Source: Opisthocomus hoazin
Lineage: Eukaryota; Chordata; Aves; Opisthocomiformes; Opisthocomidae
Direction of reading: 5' to 3'
Assembly (NCBI RefSeq): GCF_030867145.1
Contig: NC_134434.1
Location: 5,146,001-5,210,000 of the forward strand
Length of the DNA: 64,000 nucleotides
The position numbers and the translations under genes are program-made. This document shows, piece after piece, positions 13,065-25,466 of this stretch. The notes under the pieces were generated by a model. That model made no database searches. It worked only from the letters and a program-made list of their open reading frames with translations, and had not been told where the DNA came from. Positions within the stretch are counted from its first letter, which is position 1. Each line of letters opens with the position of its first letter.

Positions 13065-13640
13065 ATCACAAAATAGCTTTACCACACCTCTGTAGATATC
13101 ATTATCAATCAAACTTGTGTATCATTACAAAAAATGAGATCACATTAGTCAGATGGGACCTACTTTCTCTAAGGTTGTTGACTAATGTTGAATATATTCC
13201 CACTCTTTCTTGACAGAATCTCTTCTGAGCTTTTATAGTGTTTCTATGATTTGGGTCAATCTCTCAAGCCTATAGGTATTCACTCATCTGCAATTTGGCA
13301 GACCATTAGCACTCTTCTGACCTTTAACAATCCCCCCAGCATTACCAGGCCTATTGGCAGTTCATAATCTTAGCCAAGGGAATCAGCTCTTTCAGGACTC
13401 TTCAGCACAGGTTTTCTATGCTTGCTGATATAAATATTTTCTCTGATGACAAATACTGTTTAACATCATCCTTAGTTGTCAAGGTACTGGAAAATAGTTC
13501 ATCATCCTCCTGTACTATTCACCCCGCTTCTTCCCAAATTCAGAACAGATTTACTTCTTTATACACTTCAAAATTTATGTTTTATTATCCCTTTGTTGTG
13601 CCAGCCACAGATTTTCCCAGGTGCTTCAACTTGACAGTTA
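13065..13640 (-). mobile_element. Ancient CR1/L3-type LINE internal fragment
   Basis: On the plus strand the tract is T/C-rich and follows the word order of old amniote CR1-like LINEs read backwards. Examples are GACCATTAGCACTCTTCTGACC near 13303, the AGCTCTTTCAGGACTCTTCAGC block near 13386, GATATAAATATTTTCTCTGATG near 13426, CTGTTTAACATCATCCTTAG near 13456, and ATAGTTCATCATCCTCCTG then TTCTTCCCAAATTCAGAACAGA near 13493-13550. No frame survives. The family name is uncertain; the orientation (minus) is inferred from strand composition and remembered consensus. Confidence 0.5.
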
Positions 13641-16600
13641 TCTTCAGTTCATAACTTCTAACATACATTAATTACCATCAACATTTCTATGGCTTTGTTA
13701 TTTTTTATATATTTTTTTTTACTTGTGTAGCTGCTGTCTGTGCTTCCTTTCTGCACTCCACAGTCATCCCCTTGGGTAAGAAAGGTAAAAATGAGCTAGG
13801 CCAGACAGAGGGGCCCAGCCTCCACACCACATCTTCTGCATGGGGATCTCTTGGCACTCCCCGGACGTTTCTCCACCAACACAAGTAGCAACCATAGAGT
13901 AACAAAACCCCATCCTCTGATCTGGAGTGGGTCAGCTCTACTTTCTTACTATCATGTGGAAATAGACCCCAAGAACATGTCTGGTGCAGGAGAGGAAACA
14001 CCAGAGAGAATATACTGGGGAGTAGTAGAGACACGGGCATAATGTGCACCGAAGGACTCCATTCCCCTGCATGTGTGGGTTAGCACAGCCCCTGCCACCC
14101 TCTCTTCTTCTCTGTAGGGCTTACATCCACAGAAGAGCCTACGAGCCAATAGGTGAGCTTTTTGGGGGTTACTGATGCTCTGGGTGACAGGTCTCTGCTT
14201 GGTCATGGAGAGCTGCCAGCCTTCCCCATCCCTAGGACTGTTCCCTGGCCTGGGCAAGTCAAAGCCCTGTGCCCGGCCACCGAGTGAGAGATTTGAAGCT
14301 GAGACCTTTAGAGCATCTGCCCCCAGTGAGCACAGGACAAGAGGGGTTGCCTGTGTGTTACCTGTGCACACATCAACGAACAGCAGTAACAGGCGATAAG
14401 CTACGGGAAGAACCAAGTTATAAGTATCTTGTTATTGTGTAGACGAAGTGACAACACAGCCAGCCTCTCAGACAGTCAGAGGGAAGCTAAAGATCTGGCT
14501 GCCGGCTGTGCCTCCAGATGCTTTTCTAAGACAGGGTAACAACTGCTGTGCTTTATGTTGTCACTTGCCCTTAGACTGCCTGTAAAGCCTCATACTCTAC
14601 AGTGAGGCAAAAGTGGGGTGAAGAACCATGCACATGCCTGTTTTCAGATCTGGCAGCTCCTGAGTGTGGCTGCCTTCATTCTGAGCAGGAACACAAGATT
14701 AAGAAATGCCAAATTGTGAAAAAATCTGACTGAGGACACAAGTTATTTCCTGGGGCAGAACTGGTCACACAACTACCTAGTCTCAGCTCAGAGTGCAGCT
14801 TGGCTTGCGGGGTTGTAAAAGAACAATTTCCCTCTTCCTATGATCTTGACATGAGATACTAGTGAGAGATCAAGAGGAGCCCAAGGAGCAGGGGGAAAGA
14901 TGAAAGAGTGTTTTCCATATAAGTGTATAAATCAGAATGATTTTTTTTTCCTGAAAATGAAACACAAAGCTCCAAGTTTGCAGCCAGCTATAAACACCCC
15001 AGATAGGAAGGAGCTATGAGAGGTACCTCCAGAGATCCGTACAGTTTCTTGTTTCTGCCACGGCCATGAATTTCTGGAGACTCACTGGTGAGGAAGCTGC
15101 TCCCCTGCACACACCATGTCACACAGGTGATCATCTCTTCCTCTGGCCAGCCTGTCACTCTTTGTGATGGAGGTCTCACCACTGCCCGGGGAGAAGTGGC
15201 AGTGTTGTGTAGCTTCAGCGTAGCCTCAGATCAGCAGAGACCTGAAATGAACATGCTTGTCTAACAGCCAAATGATGATCAGAGCAATGTTCATGGTTGG
15301 AGGCCAGACATGACTTCAGGGCGCTGGGTACATCTCTCATCCACAGAAATGGACAACACTGCCCTGGTGCAGGCTGAGCGACAAGATGCAGCCCCTCTGT
15401 GCTCATTCCTCAGCAATGTGATCTTCCTGACTTGTGTTCATGCTAGCTCTGAAGCCCCAGGTGTTTTTCTACATGAAACAGAAAACAGCTCATTCTTGGT
15501 CAGTGTTTCCATATAGTCAAGAACATGACAAATCCTGATCCCACTTTCCAACATGCTGCAGCCCTGCCCATCTGATTTCACTTGCAGATGTATTAAGTGT
15601 CCTCTCTGTTCCATCACCCACATCTGGAACACAAGTATTGGACAACCAAATCCTAATCAGACCATGAAGACATCCATTTAGCATTCCCCTCTTTTTATCA
15701 GGGTACCACTGATGACAACTGCAGTGGTTCATATCTTCTTTACAACAGTCTTCACTCAGAGGAAGACTAACAGCTATGACAGTACTGACAAGAGAGGGGA
15801 AGTTTTCAGCTTTTAACAGAGGAAGAGCAAGCCAGAGGTTATGTAGATGAGTGAGCTATGTTCATGTCTTTTGAATCTGACTTAAAACTGGTTTAACTGA
15901 AACCCTTAGCAGATTTTAAGAATCTGAAAGTCTGACAAACTCACAAACATTACTGGTTCTGAGAGTGATTGTGACCAGCTCTATTTAAAGCCATCCCTGG
16001 ATGAAAAGCACATGCTGGTAGAGACACCAGACACTCTCCCAGTGAAGTCAGTCACCAGGGTTTAGGCTGACACATAAAATAAAACCATCAGAAACAGCAG
16101 GAGGCAACATTTGCTGCAAGAAGACCTGCACTAGAAGTTTCCCAAGGCCGTGGAAGTCCAGCTCGGTTTATGCTATGTGATCACTCACAAAAAAGCAAAG
16201 TCAGGAAAACTGGTTGTGGCCAGAAGACAAGGGCCTGCTGATATCACGCCAGGTTGTGCTGAGATCGCAGCTGGTAAATAAGGGACTGGAAATGCATGGT
16301 CCAGGATTGACTGCTAAAAAAGAAGCTCAGTGGGACAATAGGGTGGGCTGGCTTTTTGGAGTGGTTCCACTCACAAGCACTTGGTATATTCATTGGGCAA
16401 GGTCAAAAGCCCAGGTGTGCCTTGCCTCGCCTTGCCTCTCCTCCCCATCACTCTCAAACTGCATTCAACCAGCACATGGAGGACCTTCCCTCTGGCCCAG
16501 TAAGCATTAATTATCCAGAAAGCGATGGCAGAATGCTACTACCCCAGACCATCTCAAGGTTAGACCCTAACAAGGACACAAACCAAGGTCTCACCCACTT

Positions 16601-19600
16601 CAGAATAAAACTCTAGTGGCTGCCATCACTCCTGTGATCAAATTTGGTGACTATCCTGTTCAGGTGAAAGATAGAAGTACCAGTGGGTTAAGGCAGGAAC
16701 GAGGCCTCAAGCAGCTCTGCGTGTTGCCAGGGCTTTTCTCACCATGCACACATATTGCAGCAGGGACTCAGGCATCTCTGAGATTACTCCAAACCCAACT
16801 CTCAAGGGGCTTAACTGAGGACAGAGGAATGCCACTGATGCCTAAGTCTAGGTGTCTAGATGCCATGTGAACTCAGCCAGTTGCCTTCAGCGTATCAGTG
16901 TTGATTTACACCAGTGGAAGAGTGGAAAACCATGTCTGGTGGCCCTGGAGCTTGGAAGAGAATAAAAAGCATATGTGAGAACCCAAAGAGTCAGAGATAG
17001 CTGGAAGTTCCCTATCCTCCTTCTCTGGCCTTCCAATGCTAATGATTTTCTCCTGATTTTACCTTTCAGGACAGGAAAGCCATCCTAGACACCTGCAGCT
17101 CTCCTAGGTACCTGCAGCTCTCAAAGCCTGTGACCCTGGCACAGTTGTCTGGAATCCAAGCCCATAACAGAAATGACAGTCTAGCTCTGGATTATATTGG
17201 CTCAACCAGAGCAAGTGGCAGGGACAAGAAGAGACAAGAATTATGGGTCCCAGCAGTAGGAGGGCTGCTGAGTGTGGAGGGTCTGAGCAATGGTGTGAGG
17301 TCCAGTCTCTGGGAATATTTCACCTTGCTGCCTCTTGCTTCACTGGGGAAACAAAAGAGATACAGATGCTGAGTCATAAATTTTAAAGCAATTCTGCTGT
17401 GAATCTCATTTTGAATTTAGAAGCGAATCCTTCATAGAAATGGATTGAGAAGTTCTCCCTCTGAAGTCATCCATCTCTTAATAGGACATCCTGACACCAG
17501 CTGAGTCAATCCAATGTCCATTGTTGATTTGAGTGTGTTCATCCAAGGCTGACATGACATTTCTTTTGTTGACAGAGCTCATATGTTACAGTAGCCTGTC
17601 CTTCATATTTCTCTGTCTTTCTCTGCTTGAGCAGCTGCACTCCAGGAGAAAATGCTGCATTTACTTATTTCATTTCTTCAGGGTCCATTTCCTAGACATT
17701 GCTTTCTCCAGCTAACAGCAGCATTTGTGTGTTCATCCTAGATTTCAACTGGAGAAGGATTTACCCTGGAGATGGTTCTTCAAAGGCCAATGCAGCAAAA
17801 TTCTCCATTTTAATTTCAGAAACAGATACATAATAATGATATTATTCAGCACTTTCCACCCCAAAAGATTCTTATCAAAAGTTAGACTTTGACAGACAGC
17901 TCTACAGGTGGATCTGAATGAGCAACATAGGCAGGACTTCATGCACCATGGCATTTTTGGGAAGGAACATGACAGCTAGTTTGAACTTTGTCATGTCAAA
18001 TACTAAATCTCACACAGATTGCTGGGATGAGGACTCACGCAGACAGCTCCGCTCTTTCAGCGTGATTGTATCTTCTTCACTGAGAGCAAATCTCATTTGT
18101 GCAAGAAATGCAGCTGTCCTAGAGGCCCAGACTGGAACAAAGCTTGAACTCTGGCTCAGGAGGCTGTGAAAGTGCTCTGGGAAAGTATGGGCACATGCCA
18201 CAGGACATGTTCCTGTCCTTACATCCTAGGCACTTTGTGCAGAGGCCTCTCAGGGACAGCGTGCAGGGCTGGCTGGATCACTGGTCTCACCTGACGCAGA
18301 TACTTGCTTGTATGATCATCTTATACAGCTATGAATTGGTGTGGACATAGTTACGAGCACAAACACTGTTTTGCAGGTTGTTCTTTTGGAAGAATCATGA
18401 ACAGCAACAACAAAAAATAAAGCCACATGCAGCAAGCATTAGTCACAAAGATTGCTGCACAGGCGTCCTCTGAAGTCTGAAGTGCAACAGGGCTGAAAAC
18501 TGCTATGAACAGAGGAAAGGGGAAGGGTGGAGACACTGGAAAGGTCATTCTGGTACCGTGGTACTGCCTGCTTGTACCTACACCCCAGGCGCCTAAATAC
18601 AAGCACAAGGTAAGGTCTTGCTATCTGCTTTCTCCCTTGCATCAGAACTTTTTCACCTTTGAATCATGCTTACCCATGAGTGAAGTCACCCCAGCAGTTT
18701 GAAAAATGTTTTCTAAAAGTTACTGAATAAGATTTGAATTATGGTTGATTAGTGCTAAGGGTTGCATGTCCACACAGGAACACATCAAGCAAGTACCGCT
18801 GCCCATGGTGGTGCCACCAGTGCAACCATGGTGGTTGTCACTTGAGGAAACCATGATCCTAGGCTGATCACAGGCATGTGATGATGATGCTTCTGAATGT
18901 GTCACTGATAGAGAATACTAGAGCAGGGACTTTCTGCTCTCAGATCCCTCCTGTCTGAGCAAGAAGCCTCATGCTGGCTCTGGCAGTAGAACTCACCAAG
19001 CTCTGGACGTGTCCCAGCCATGCTGAATCAGGAAAGAGAGGTTCTGCTTGGCGGGGACAGTTTTTCACTGGATCACTGTGCTTGTGGCATGGGTAGGACA
19101 GAGGAGCTGGAGATGGCAGGAGAATTTTTGGGATCCTGCTCCATTGCCCTTGGAGAGCTGCCACTTTTTCCTTTGCTGGGGAGTTTCTGCTCTCCTGAGC
19201 TTGCAAGACAGAGAAGGTCAGGAAAAACCCTAAATTACAATTTCCAAAGAAAAGGTGAAGGAGAGGTGAGAGAGAGCTACCAAGAAGCTCTGCCCTGACT
19301 GGGGGGCTGCTCTTCAGTGTGCACCAGGCACTTTGCTCCAATGGGGCAGACAGGCCTGCAGAGGCAGGTGAACCCTCTTGTTGGCTGCATCTCACCCTGC
19401 CTCACTTACTAGGGGACAAGCTGTGCTGTGCGCTGCCCATCTGTGTGCAGTCCTGTTTAGTGGCAAGGGGGGGGCTAAAGTCCATCTGTTAGGTTGCAGT
19501 TGAGTGGGGAGTTTTCTACAGCTGTGCTGATGTGGGCGTGCTGAGGAGCTCAAATACTGCTGTCCTCATATCTGGACTCCCTCCTGCCCCCTGACCCTAC

Positions 19601-20228
19601 ACACCACAAGGTGTTACGTGAGTTACAACAGGAAAATATATGAAATCCAGGCCTGACTGGGGAGCAGCAGCCAGGAAATGTGTGAGCACTGCTCTCAGCA
19701 GGCAAGAGCTAACATGCAGTCAAGCTGCCTCTGCAGGTAAAGCCACTGCAGGGAGATTTTCCTTCTGGAGGCTCTGCTCTAACATCCGCAGTCATGCTAA
19801 GCACACGGTCTGGCTCAGCTAGTGCCCAGGCTGGGAACCCGTGTTCTCCCCATCCCAGCCCCAGAGTGGGTCACAGGCTCTTCTCCCTTTCCTGAAGGAA
19901 AACAGGTCTAAATCTTCAGTGCTGTGTTGCTCCTTGCCTCAAAAAGTTGTAGTAAAGTCTTACAGGGGATTTTCTGCACAGCTGACCAGCCAATGCCCTT
20001 CATAGCACATCTGCAGCCCTTTAAATATTCACAAGGCTGGCCTGATGCCTAATTGAATTTCCTCTATGAATGAATCAGTTATTTTCCCATCTCTTGCAGC
20101 AAAGATGAAGATTAAGTTTAAAGCTGGGTTAGTACATGAAGAAAGCAATTCCTCTCTAGTTAGCGGCTGAGTGAACACACTCCTGCTGGAATCAGGTGTC
20201 CAGCATCACTATTCTCCCCAGACAGTCT
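13641..20228. other. Non-coding, no gene recognised
   Basis: Probably includes unrecognised old repeats: composition shifts often and there are no AT-rich regulatory-looking islands. The longest frame (154 codons, minus, 13952-14416) has no domain. A word GATTTACACCAGTG at about 16904 recalls an old amniote repeat but stands alone. Confidence 0.5.
17084..17121 (+). repeat. Two-copy 19-bp tandem duplication
   Basis: Units 17084-17102 and 17103-17121 share 17 of 19 bases, reading CCTAGACACCTGCAGCTCT and CCTAGGTACCTGCAGCTCT. Likely a small replication slippage event in non-coding DNA. Confidence 0.9.
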
Positions 20229-20850
20229 AAAAATCACAGATTCATAGAATCATTCATGTCAGGATGGACTGACAGAGGTCTCCAGTCAAACGCCTGCTCA
20301 GAGAAGGGGTATCATCAAAGTAAGAGGAAGTTGCTCAGGGCCTAATTAAGTCAAGTTTCAAGTACCCAAGGATGGAGATAACACTTCTCACTATGCCCTT
20401 GCTCCAGGGCTGGGTGTCCCTCATTTTGAAATTTCTGTTCTCCCTTACATTTAGTGAGACTCCTCTTTGTTGTGTCTGTTGCCTCTTGTCCTTTTGCAAT
20501 GCATCTCCAACAAGCGTCAGACTCCTTCTTTTCTATAACCTCCTTTAGACAGTTGACAATACCAGTAACATCTCTCTCTACCTTCTCATTTTAACATCAA
20601 ACAATTTCAGATCTCTCAGCCTTTCCCTGTGTCTCAGAACAGCTATGTGCTCGAGTCCCTAAACTAGATACAGCACTTCAGATGCAATCTCACAAGTGCT
20701 GAATAGAAGGGAAGAATCACCTCTGTCAACCTGCTCACCACACTCTCACTAACACAGCCTAGTAGGCAGTTGGCCTTCATAGATGCAAGCCATGCTGCCA
20801 ACTCTTGTCCACCTTGTTGTCCATCAGGAGCTAACATTACTCATGCCACC
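20229..20850 (-). mobile_element. Old CR1 LINE 3' fragment
   Basis: It begins at the left with a decayed tail (CACAGATTCATAGAATCATT). The expected CR1 order follows: CCAAGGATGGAGA at 20369, a CTCTTGTCCTTT block at 20482, AGATCTCTCAGCCTTTCC at 20611, CAGATGCAATCTCACAAGTGCTGAATAGA near 20678, and a stretch matching the CR1 sentence about marker spacing near 20790-20835. It has many substitutions and small indels. Orientation is minus. Confidence 0.82.
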
Positions 20851-23800
20851 TCTAACACGAAGTTATTTAATACCCTGGTTTTCTCATTAATGAAGAGGAA
20901 GAAGAAGCAATGGGCAGAAATATATTGATGGCAGATAGGGAGAGAGCAGACAGGAGACCAAGTCAAACACTAGATATCTGTCTCAGCCTCCCTGGTGCTC
21001 ATGTACTGTTCCTTGGAGGTTTTGGGCATCACAGAGAAGCTATTCTGTACAGATGTCTTTGGCTCTAAGGTTAGTCGAGGAAGCTGCCCTGTTTTATCCT
21101 TGGCCAGGAGTTAATACCTAAACAGACAGTAGGAAGCAGGTAAAAAGGAGCCCAGTGGCCTCAGCATTTGAGTCACAAGACAACAGGGAGACTGAGCAGA
21201 CTACTGAGTGGCAAGGAGAAGCGATGGGAGAAGATGAAAGAGCAAGGTGACACATTGGATTGGATCCTCCACCCATGCTTCAGATGGCTCACAGGCTTCA
21301 CTAAATCCTGGATTCAGATTTATAGCAAGATTTGCATGTGGGACGCACAGCAGGAGAGCTGGTTACCTGCTTGGGTGTTGCTTCATGCCCTGAAAATTTC
21401 TAGCTAGTTTGTTCCCAGCAAGCATGAACTCAAGTGGGGCCCTAGATCGGTCTTTCAGCCATCAGGAAGAAAATTCTCTCCTTCCTTACATGCTGAGCTA
21501 GTCCCTTCAGGGCTCCCTGTTGGGAACAAAGTTGTCACCCACTCCAGGATCCACTGACATCTATCTATCTCAAGGATGTGCTCAGGTATAGGGCGCAGAG
21601 CTAGTGTGCTTGTATATATAATGGACGGCAAGAACTACACAGGGCTTTTGTGAAAGACCCCTGCCTGCAGATTGCATCCCAATACTGCAGACTGAAGTCT
21701 AATCTCTCTGCTCCTACACAATATCCAGCCCTCACCTGCTCCTCTCCAGCTGGAAAGAACCTGAGTGGAGCTATCTGCATGGAGAGACCTCCAGCTACAC
21801 TGGGCTATATTTGACAGCGGCTGTAGTCTCTTTATAAAGCACAAGAAAGTGGTAGGATTGTGCATGGTGAAAAAAGTCCCTCTCAACCCAGCCCTGTGCA
21901 TAACTGCAAACTGCTACAGGCCACAAGAGCTGCAGAATCCCTAGTACACAAGGGAGCCTGCACCAACTTGGGCTGAGCTATGTTGTGCTGCAAGGGTTAA
22001 GAAGCAAGATGTAATCATCATGGCTATGCAAGCAAACTCAGTCCTTTCCTGGTCTGGTTGCTAGGATCTCAGTCTCTAGTCTGTCCTGTTGCATTTGCAG
22101 TATAATTGCGTTCTCCACCACCTGTGACAATGGTGCTGACTTGAATAGTAGATCTACCACCCTAGATATTTCTCTCCACTGTTTCTGGCAAAATCTTATG
22201 TCGTTGGCCTTCTCTGCCAACTAGAAAATTAATCCTGGCAGGAATCTCAGCATCTGAAGACATCAGGTTATTCCTCAATGACAGAGATTTTTGGCAGGGG
22301 TGTGCCATTTAGAGAAGTGGACCCAGGTCATTGGCACCTCATTGCCTGATGCTTGCATGGTCTCTATAGGGTAGCAGCAGGTCACTGGGCTTTGTAGCTC
22401 ACTGAATCTCATAGCAGTGGGTTCCAGCCAAGACAGACACTGGTTGGCATGTGTTTGGACAACCAGTGCCCCACCCCAGGGTTGAATTTCCACCTTCTAA
22501 AGAAGAATCACACTCCCCCACACTCTTTGCCCCTGGGGGAAGCCAACGCTGTCATTCAGATAGGATCTTTCCGAGACAAAAAGAGTAATGAGCATCTGCA
22601 TCACCTCATTGTGACAAAGGAGGAAAGGAAAGGGCATTTTAGCCACCACTCTGCTGATGTCCCAGTGCTGCAGTAGTGAGGTGACTCTCCTCAGCCACAA
22701 GCACAGAGGAAGCATTGAGACATGCATCCCTAGAGTGAGAAGCAACACACAGAAGGGCATGACATCCTTTCAGCCCAAGCCTCTTCAATTTCTCTTACAG
22801 AGGCCAGTTCCCGGGCCCCTTGCACTCTGATATCTCTCAAGTGGTGTCTGAGAGGGGAGAGGTTCTTGTTTCAGATCTGCAAGATGCAGAAGGTTAAGGA
22901 CATTTCTTCACCATACAGTGCAGGTCTGTGCAAAGTTCCCCATGCTAACTCTGAAGGAACTGGTCTGGCTGACATCCCAGCACTGTGCAGAGATGCTCAC
23001 TGATGTCCTGGAGGCGGGAACAGCCCATTCTTTGAATGCTCCCAACTCCAGCATCAGCTGAGCACAGCTAGAGACAGCTAAGCAGCACGACCATGGCGGC
23101 ACTGGGAACCTGTGGCAGAACAACTGTTAAAGCAGCCACCTCACAGCCAGAGTGGGCTGAGACCTCAGTGAGCTCAGAGGGATGAACTCCACCTATCCTG
23201 GGAGGGAGAAACCTCCAGGTCTGAGAAGTTCTGGCTCCTGGGACCTCAGGTCTTTTCTCGTGTTCTGTGACCTGGGCTGTTTCTGGGTTGGGCAAACCTT
23301 TGGATCCCAGTTGCTGACAGGCACCAGAGAGATGAGGGTCTGCTGTGTGGCGACTCTGGGATGGTGTGCTCATGCAAACCACGCTGGAGTGGTATTTCCT
23401 AGTTGAGCCTCAGAGAAATACACCTTGGGAGAATCATGGAAGCCGACTAGAGAAGTCTCCTGTGCAAATGGACCAGCTCCATCACTGGAGTATTCAGTTC
23501 TCAGACATGATAAAAGAACAACAGTGGATTAATTGTGTGGGACATTTTGTGGATCCACATGAATCATGGCAACATTGTTTTTACTGACCAAGTTGAAGAA
23601 CAAAAATCCCAAGGGATTTACAGCGTTCCCTTGCAGGCAGAGAAGCTGCCTTCCCACTTCAGCCCTCCTTGCACAAAGGGCATCACACACCAGATCTGAA
23701 CATCCATCCTAAGAGTCACCACTACGTGTCCTGTTGCAAGACTGCAGCTGCCTCCCAGCCCATCACGTGATGAAAATGCCCTTTTTCAGACAGCACCATC

Positions 23801-24734
23801 CTGTGTGCAGACAGAGAGTGCTCTGAGAGCTGCCTGCATGTCGCACAACAGAGAAATTTCAGTCCAAATCCTTGACTCCTGGTGGACTGGGGAAATAAGA
23901 ACAGGAGAGTGGGGATTTAAGGGTGAAGGACAGAGAACGGGAATTCCTGCAGACCTTTTCTAGAGCTGCTGAAGTAGGACTTCAGGCCTTGGCCCACTAC
24001 ATGAATTCAGACTGCTGGCTTTGAGGATAAATTAAAAGATAAGCCTCAGTAAGAGACAGATTAGCATTTAGTTCAGCTCCTTGAGGGATATCCCTATGGG
24101 ATACTGGGCAGAAGGACATGGTGGACTTGACATCCTTCCAACAAACAACCAGTCTTGCTGTTGGGAGTGGCACAAAAACCTCTTCTACCTCCCTACAGCC
24201 CATGTTGAGGCCAGCTGAGAACATTGAAAATGTGCTATTTGTGGGACACCAGGATTTGCTGCATCTCCAGGAGTTCAGAAAGCAGCAAGTGTTTTCACCA
24301 TGGATTTCTGAAGGTGTTTTCTTTCCAGAAAAGTACCATTTCCCATTGAGTCTAACTTTTCCTTATGATTAACAGCTGTTTTTCATCCAAAAACATTTTC
24401 ATTTAAAATATATTGCCTTTGCATCTGCCAATCCATGACGATAAGTCATTCAAAGACTCACCTTGGTGTGTCAGGTCCATCTTCTTCTGTACAAATTTCA
24501 CCAAATGTATCTACTTTGAATGGCATATTTGTGGAGCTTCTGAAAGACTGGATACCCCAGCCTGACTGATAAACAGTCTGTTCTTGCGTCCAGACATAAA
24601 CCCCTTCTCTTGTTCCTTCTCATGTTTGCTTTCTGCTAGATGCTTGCAAGATGAGAATCATGAAAGCATAAGATTATATAGATTGATCAGGTTTCTCATT
24701 TACCGCAGATTGCTTAAAGCCTTGTACAGCTGAC
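20851..24734. other. Non-coding, no gene recognised
   Basis: Unremarkable mid-GC sequence with short frames on both strands. Nothing matches a gene or repeat I know. Confidence 0.55.
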
Positions 24735-25130
24735 CTTTAAATACCTTTAGGAATGAAGATCCCATAGACATACTGGGCTTCTGTTCCAGTGTCTTAGCAT
24801 CCCCAGACTTAAAATGCTTTTCTTAATTTCTAATCAGTGTTTCCTGCATTGCAGCTATTTCCTGTTGGCGTGTAGACAAACTCCATGTACCTCCAAGAAG
24901 AGCTGGGGGCTGTCTTCCCTAAATCTTCCCACAGGAGTTGAAGACAGCAATAACACATCGCTCTCCCTTTAGCCTTCTCTTCCCATGGTTAAACAAACAA
25001 CTTTCTTGCAGCCTGTCTCCATACATCACATGTTCCAGCCCTCTAACCCTCTTGGTTGCCTCCACAGGACTTGCACCAGTATGTCAATGTCTTTGTTCAG
25101 GGAGCCCAAACCTGGGCACAGGTGGAAACC
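24735..25130 (-). mobile_element. Old CR1 LINE 3' fragment
   Basis: It shows the CR1 word order in reverse complement: GAATGAAGATCCCATAGACA near 24751, GTTCCAGTGTCTTAGCA near 24784, CCTTCTCTTCCCATGGTTAAACA near 24972, CATGTTCCAGCCCTCTAACC at 25028, and GTATGTCAATGTCTTTGTTC followed by GGGAGCCCAAACCTGGGCACAGG at 25078-25122. It is strongly diverged. The edges are where I stop recognising it. Confidence 0.8.
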
Positions 25131-25447
25131 ACCTGGGATCTTAAACACCAGCTGGGTTTGTTCCTTCTTCCAGCTTCGGTCAAGACTCTCATCTATTAGG
25201 ATACTTCTCTGTAGGTCCTATGAGAAGCAGGAAGCCACTTTAGAGGAAAAAAGAAATGTTATCTTCACAGAGTAGCAGAATAAACTGATACCAAGGTGTC
25301 ACCAAAGGTGACAGATACTGCTTAGGAATCAGTAGCCCTGGAAGTGGGTTACTCTCCCTCTCTGTGTCTCCCATCAGATGCTCCTCCTACACCACCTCTC
25401 TGGCTATGGGCTGTTTGAAGCTGAATACCAGGTGGCCTGCTGCTCTT

Positions 25448-25466
25448 CCCCCCCCCCCCCCCCCCC
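25448..25466 (+). repeat. C19 homopolymer
   Basis: Nineteen consecutive C, a potential G4-like structure on the minus strand and a likely length-error site in sequencing. Confidence 0.97.

Noticed and set aside
14275..14320. Decayed tRNA B-box-like word on the minus strand
   Set aside because: No A box or tRNA fold; too short to call a tRNA or a SINE.
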